From JAYKJB01 sp035284745 [NCBI: Candidatus Sericytochromatia bacterium] (GTDB taxonomy: Bacteria; Cyanobacteriota; Sericytochromatia; S15B-MN24): a stretch of 26,732 bases of DNA. The notes under the pieces are model-generated. The model ran no database searches. It was not told the DNA's origin and worked only from the letters and a program-made list of their open reading frames with translations. The stretch spans positions 1 through 26,732 of the forward strand of contig JAYKIL010000010.1 of NCBI GenBank assembly GCA_035284745.1, written 5' to 3'. The position numbers and the translations under genes are program-made. Numbering within the stretch: the stretch's first letter is position 1; each line of letters opens with the position of its first letter. Positions 24,222 to 26,732 of the stretch are shown here, piece by piece.

Positions 24222-26720
24222 TTAATAGACAGCCGTCAGGGTCGTTTCCCCTTGGAGTTCACCCTTGCGAACGATGACGCGCAACTGGTGTTCGCGCGGC
24301 GGTTGTCCCGTCGCCTCCGCGGACACGTACGAGATGAACTCTAATTTGATCGAGTTCCCCAATATCTTCGCGACCGGTAAAGTGGTCAAGTCCATCTCAG
24401 AGCCAATGAGCAACGGTGTCCACGTCCCCCCCGTGCCTTCACTGGCTCCATCCCGAGAACTGGCTTCCGCCAGTGGCTGTGCGAGCCCACGCGCGGAACC
24501 CGAATTAGCGCCCAGACCTTTGATATCCGGCGCTACCACGTGTACCACCGCATTGTCTGCCCGCAAACGCTCCGCCAACTTCGGAACAGTCCAAGTCGAG
24601 GCCGGGCTGATCTCCGCCCCCCCTTGCTCCCACACCGGAGCATCGGTCATGGCGACGTAGACCCGTTGTGCGCCAGCGCGCCACCCGAAAGTGGCCTCCG
24701 AGGCACCGGACTTACTGGCGCCCTTGCCATTGTTGTGCGCCCACCAGATCGAATCGAGCATGCCTTCAGGAATATCCATTCCGCCGTTCGGCGTTAGCAG
24801 ACTCAGGAAATTAGTCACCCGATTGGCACGGAGGGTGCGTTCACCCGAGGGAGGCTTCACAAGGCCGTCATCATCCGCAAAGGGCGTTAGGTATTCAAAA
24901 CCCCAGACAGTCAGGGCACCCGGGTCGTTGGCCGGAATCAAACCAGCAGGATTCCCCTCCAAACCATCGGAGTAGGCCACCGCCCCAACCTGCGCATCGA
25001 TGTTTCGCGCGTACAGACTCTCCACGAATTTCAGGGCACTCTTCTTCACGCCCTGCAACGCACTGCCCATTGATCCGGTGACGTCAATAATGAATGCCAC
25101 ATCCACCGGCAACGAACGCCCCGATTTTTCAGCTTCGGTGAATTTAGCGGCCTTCACCTTGCCGTCTTCCACCACCGTGACCTCACCACTGTCCAATTCG
25201 ACAGGGTTACCATCAGGCCCCACCAAACCTGACAAGGTCACGACGACACGCGCAGGGCGCTCATCGTCACTGTAGGTGATGGTGGGATTCAAAGCCCCCG
25301 AAGCAGGAGCCGGCGTTTCGACCGCCGGATCCTCGCCCACTTCGGTGTAGATGTCGCTGTTGGGTCCGATGATGTCATCCGGGCTCACCACCCCAATACC
25401 GGGTTCGCTGGGCAACGCCTCGTCGTTCAACGGCTTGTTAGCAGGCAACACCTGGGGCGGCAGGTTCAGAACGAAGTTCGCCTTGTTGTCGACCACCACC
25501 GGCACGATCACCGGCTTAAAACCACCGGCCGAAATCGTCAGATTATATTCGCCCGGCAATATCCGATCCAACGTAAATTTACCAGCGGCATCTCCGAACT
25601 GCTGATCTGTCACAGGGGGATCAAGCTGCGCCACGGCTCCGTCTACCGGATTTCCGGCTTCATCTTTGACTTGACCGGAAACTTTCCCAAAGAAAGCGAC
25701 CGTGGAGGCCAATCGGGTGACGCCCAGATCTTGAGGGGCTCCAGCGGCCACCGTGATGCTGCGACGCGGGGGCAACTTGTAGAACGCTCGATACACCTGC
25801 ACGGAGTATTCTCCGGGCGGGAGGTTCAGCATCTCGTAACGGCCCTCGTCATTGGTGATGGCCGTGAAATTGTCCAGGCCCACATCATCGGCACCCAACG
25901 CCGCACGATCTTTGGGATAGAAAGACACCGTCGCCCCCAGAATGGCGCTTCCATCACTGGTCTGCACAGACCCTGTCACGCCCGCACGCGGGGCCGTTTC
26001 ACGTTCCAGCACGACCGGTGCATCAAGCATCGCAGGACGCCCTGCCTTGACCACGACCCCTTTCACCACTTGCCGCTTGTAACCCGGCGTACTGACCACG
26101 ACGTTCCAAGTGCCCTCCGCCACGTTGGTCAGAGCGAAACGACCCGTTTTGCCGGCCTTCCCGACGACAGAGGTACCCCCGGATAGGAACACATCGACGC
26201 CTTCAGGGTCTTCGCCTTCTTTGGCGTCCTTCAATTCGATCAGGCCTTGAATGGAGCCCGTGCGGCGGGTAACCAAACTCACAGCATCAACAATGGGCGG
26301 CTCCTCGGCGACAGGAATCGAAATAGGTGTGGGTGAGACCACCTTGGTCACGCCGCCCTTACCATCCGGAACGGCGGCTTCCAAGGTGTAGTCTGCGCCC
26401 TCCGGAACCACCAAAGCGAAGGATCCATCAGGCCCAATGGGGCCCTCTACCGTGGCGCCATCGCCGCGAGCGGCGACAGAGCCCCCGGAAGCCGGCGCTT
26501 GTTTGAGGGAGTAATTGCGTCCTCCGGCAGAAATCAAACCGCCTCCTGCTTGATCGACGCTCACCGTGCCGCGGATCATTCCCGACCCCTTCGGCACGGC
26601 AACGTTCGCCGCGGCCGCCGTGGTATTCCCGCCGGTCTGAGAGGGGGCGCCCCCCTGACAGGCTGCCACCGACAGCGCGAGGGTCAACAAAAGAGAGCGG
26701 CGCAAATTCTTGAAGCGCAA
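24222..26720 (-). CDS. Lipoprotein with carboxypeptidase-regulatory-like repeats and a von Willebrand factor A domain
   Basis: This 832-aa surface lipoprotein has a signal peptide ending LSVAAC (lipidated Cys21). At least four regulatory-like beta modules start near residues 46, 153, 246 and 345 (patterns such as GxVxxxDGxxxxGAxV, then DxxGxYxxxxLPPGEYxVxV). From about 535 to 760 there is a vWA domain with a MIDAS start DVTGSM at 546-551 and a later TDAPVW strand. This means metal-dependent protein binding, by analogy with vWA adhesins. TTG 26720 is the start: GGAGG sits 6 nt upstream at the extreme right edge, so the coding region is complete. It resembles the three lipoproteins at 7222-11370 in its modules and so belongs to the same surface set. 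Confidence 0.9.
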   Translation of the reverse strand: MRFKNLRRSLLLTLALSVAACQGGAPSQTGGNTTAAAANVAVPKGSGMIRGTVSVDQAGGGLISAGGRNYSLKQAPASGGSVAARGDGATVEGPIGPDGSFALVVPEGADYTLEAAVPDGKGGVTKVVSPTPISIPVAEEPPIVDAVSLVTRRTGSIQGLIELKDAKEGEDPEGVDVFLSGGTSVVGKAGKTGRFALTNVAEGTWNVVVSTPGYKRQVVKGVVVKAGRPAMLDAPVVLERETAPRAGVTGSVQTSDGSAILGATVSFYPKDRAALGADDVGLDNFTAITNDEGRYEMLNLPPGEYSVQVYRAFYKLPPRRSITVAAGAPQDLGVTRLASTVAFFGKVSGQVKDEAGNPVDGAVAQLDPPVTDQQFGDAAGKFTLDRILPGEYNLTISAGGFKPVIVPVVVDNKANFVLNLPPQVLPANKPLNDEALPSEPGIGVVSPDDIIGPNSDIYTEVGEDPAVETPAPASGALNPTITYSDDERPARVVVTLSGLVGPDGNPVELDSGEVTVVEDGKVKAAKFTEAEKSGRSLPVDVAFIIDVTGSMGSALQGVKKSALKFVESLYARNIDAQVGAVAYSDGLEGNPAGLIPANDPGALTVWGFEYLTPFADDDGLVKPPSGERTLRANRVTNFLSLLTPNGGMDIPEGMLDSIWWAHNNGKGASKSGASEATFGWRAGAQRVYVAMTDAPVWEQGGAEISPASTWTVPKLAERLRADNAVVHVVAPDIKGLGANSGSARGLAQPLAEASSRDGASEGTGGTWTPLLIGSEMDLTTLPVAKILGNSIKLEFISYVSAEATGQPPREHQLRVIVRKGELQGETTLTAVY

Positions 26721-26732
26721 AGCAAAACCTCC

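Overview
The window is about 26.7 kb of GC-rich (by eye roughly 60%), densely coded DNA from a Gram-negative-type bacterium. The evidence for this is several lipobox lipoproteins, a c-type di-heme peroxidase, c-di-GMP signalling and a PfaA/PfaD-type secondary-lipid synthase. Many genes start with GTG or TTG. I cannot name the species. The slr1658/slr1659-like regulator pair and the many surface lipoproteins with carboxypeptidase-regulatory-like repeats would fit a non-photosynthetic relative of cyanobacteria, but also a deltaproteobacterium or another phylum. There are no IS elements, CRISPR arrays or phage genes. One tRNA (Val, GAC) is present.

Layout. (1) 1-5159, minus: pfaD (FMN enoyl reductase) followed 1 nt later by a pfaA-like KS-AT synthase that runs off the left edge. 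This is the start of a PUFA/secondary-lipid synthase operon with the enoyl reductase first. (2) 5442-7235, plus, divergent from pfaD: a putative permuted NlpC/P60-fold cysteine hydrolase and a PlsC-type lysophospholipid acyltransferase. (3) 7222-11370, minus: three consecutive lipoproteins with carboxypeptidase-regulatory-like domains; two look like paralogues, and the largest carries a stretch resembling the flagellin/hook IN motif. (4) 11457-14054, minus: an operon with an anti-sigma-type ATPase-like regulator, a STAS-like antagonist, and a GAF-GGDEF-HD-GYP c-di-GMP enzyme. (5) tRNA-Val, plus. (6) 14354-17011, minus: a membrane histidine-kinase-like protein that lacks the phospho-acceptor His, and a MauG/CcpA-type di-heme lipoprotein. 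(7) 17033-23330: a divergent pair, comprising a coiled-coil protein of unknown function (minus) and a protein of about 1450 aa (plus). The latter reads as a RapA/SNF2-like helicase with Walker A, Walker B and motif VI all lost, fused to about six tandem Xre-type helix-turn-helix domains. (8) 23401-24111: a small secreted protein, a GC hairpin, then a minus-strand lipoprotein with carboxypeptidase-regulatory-like repeats and a vWA domain, starting at the right edge.

The most unusual object is the degenerate SNF2/RapA protein with the HTH array and its divergent coiled-coil partner. Second are the pseudo-histidine kinase and the lipid cluster, in which an enoyl-reductase-first pfa operon sits back to back with an acyltransferase. 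All domain calls are by-eye motif recognition without database searches.
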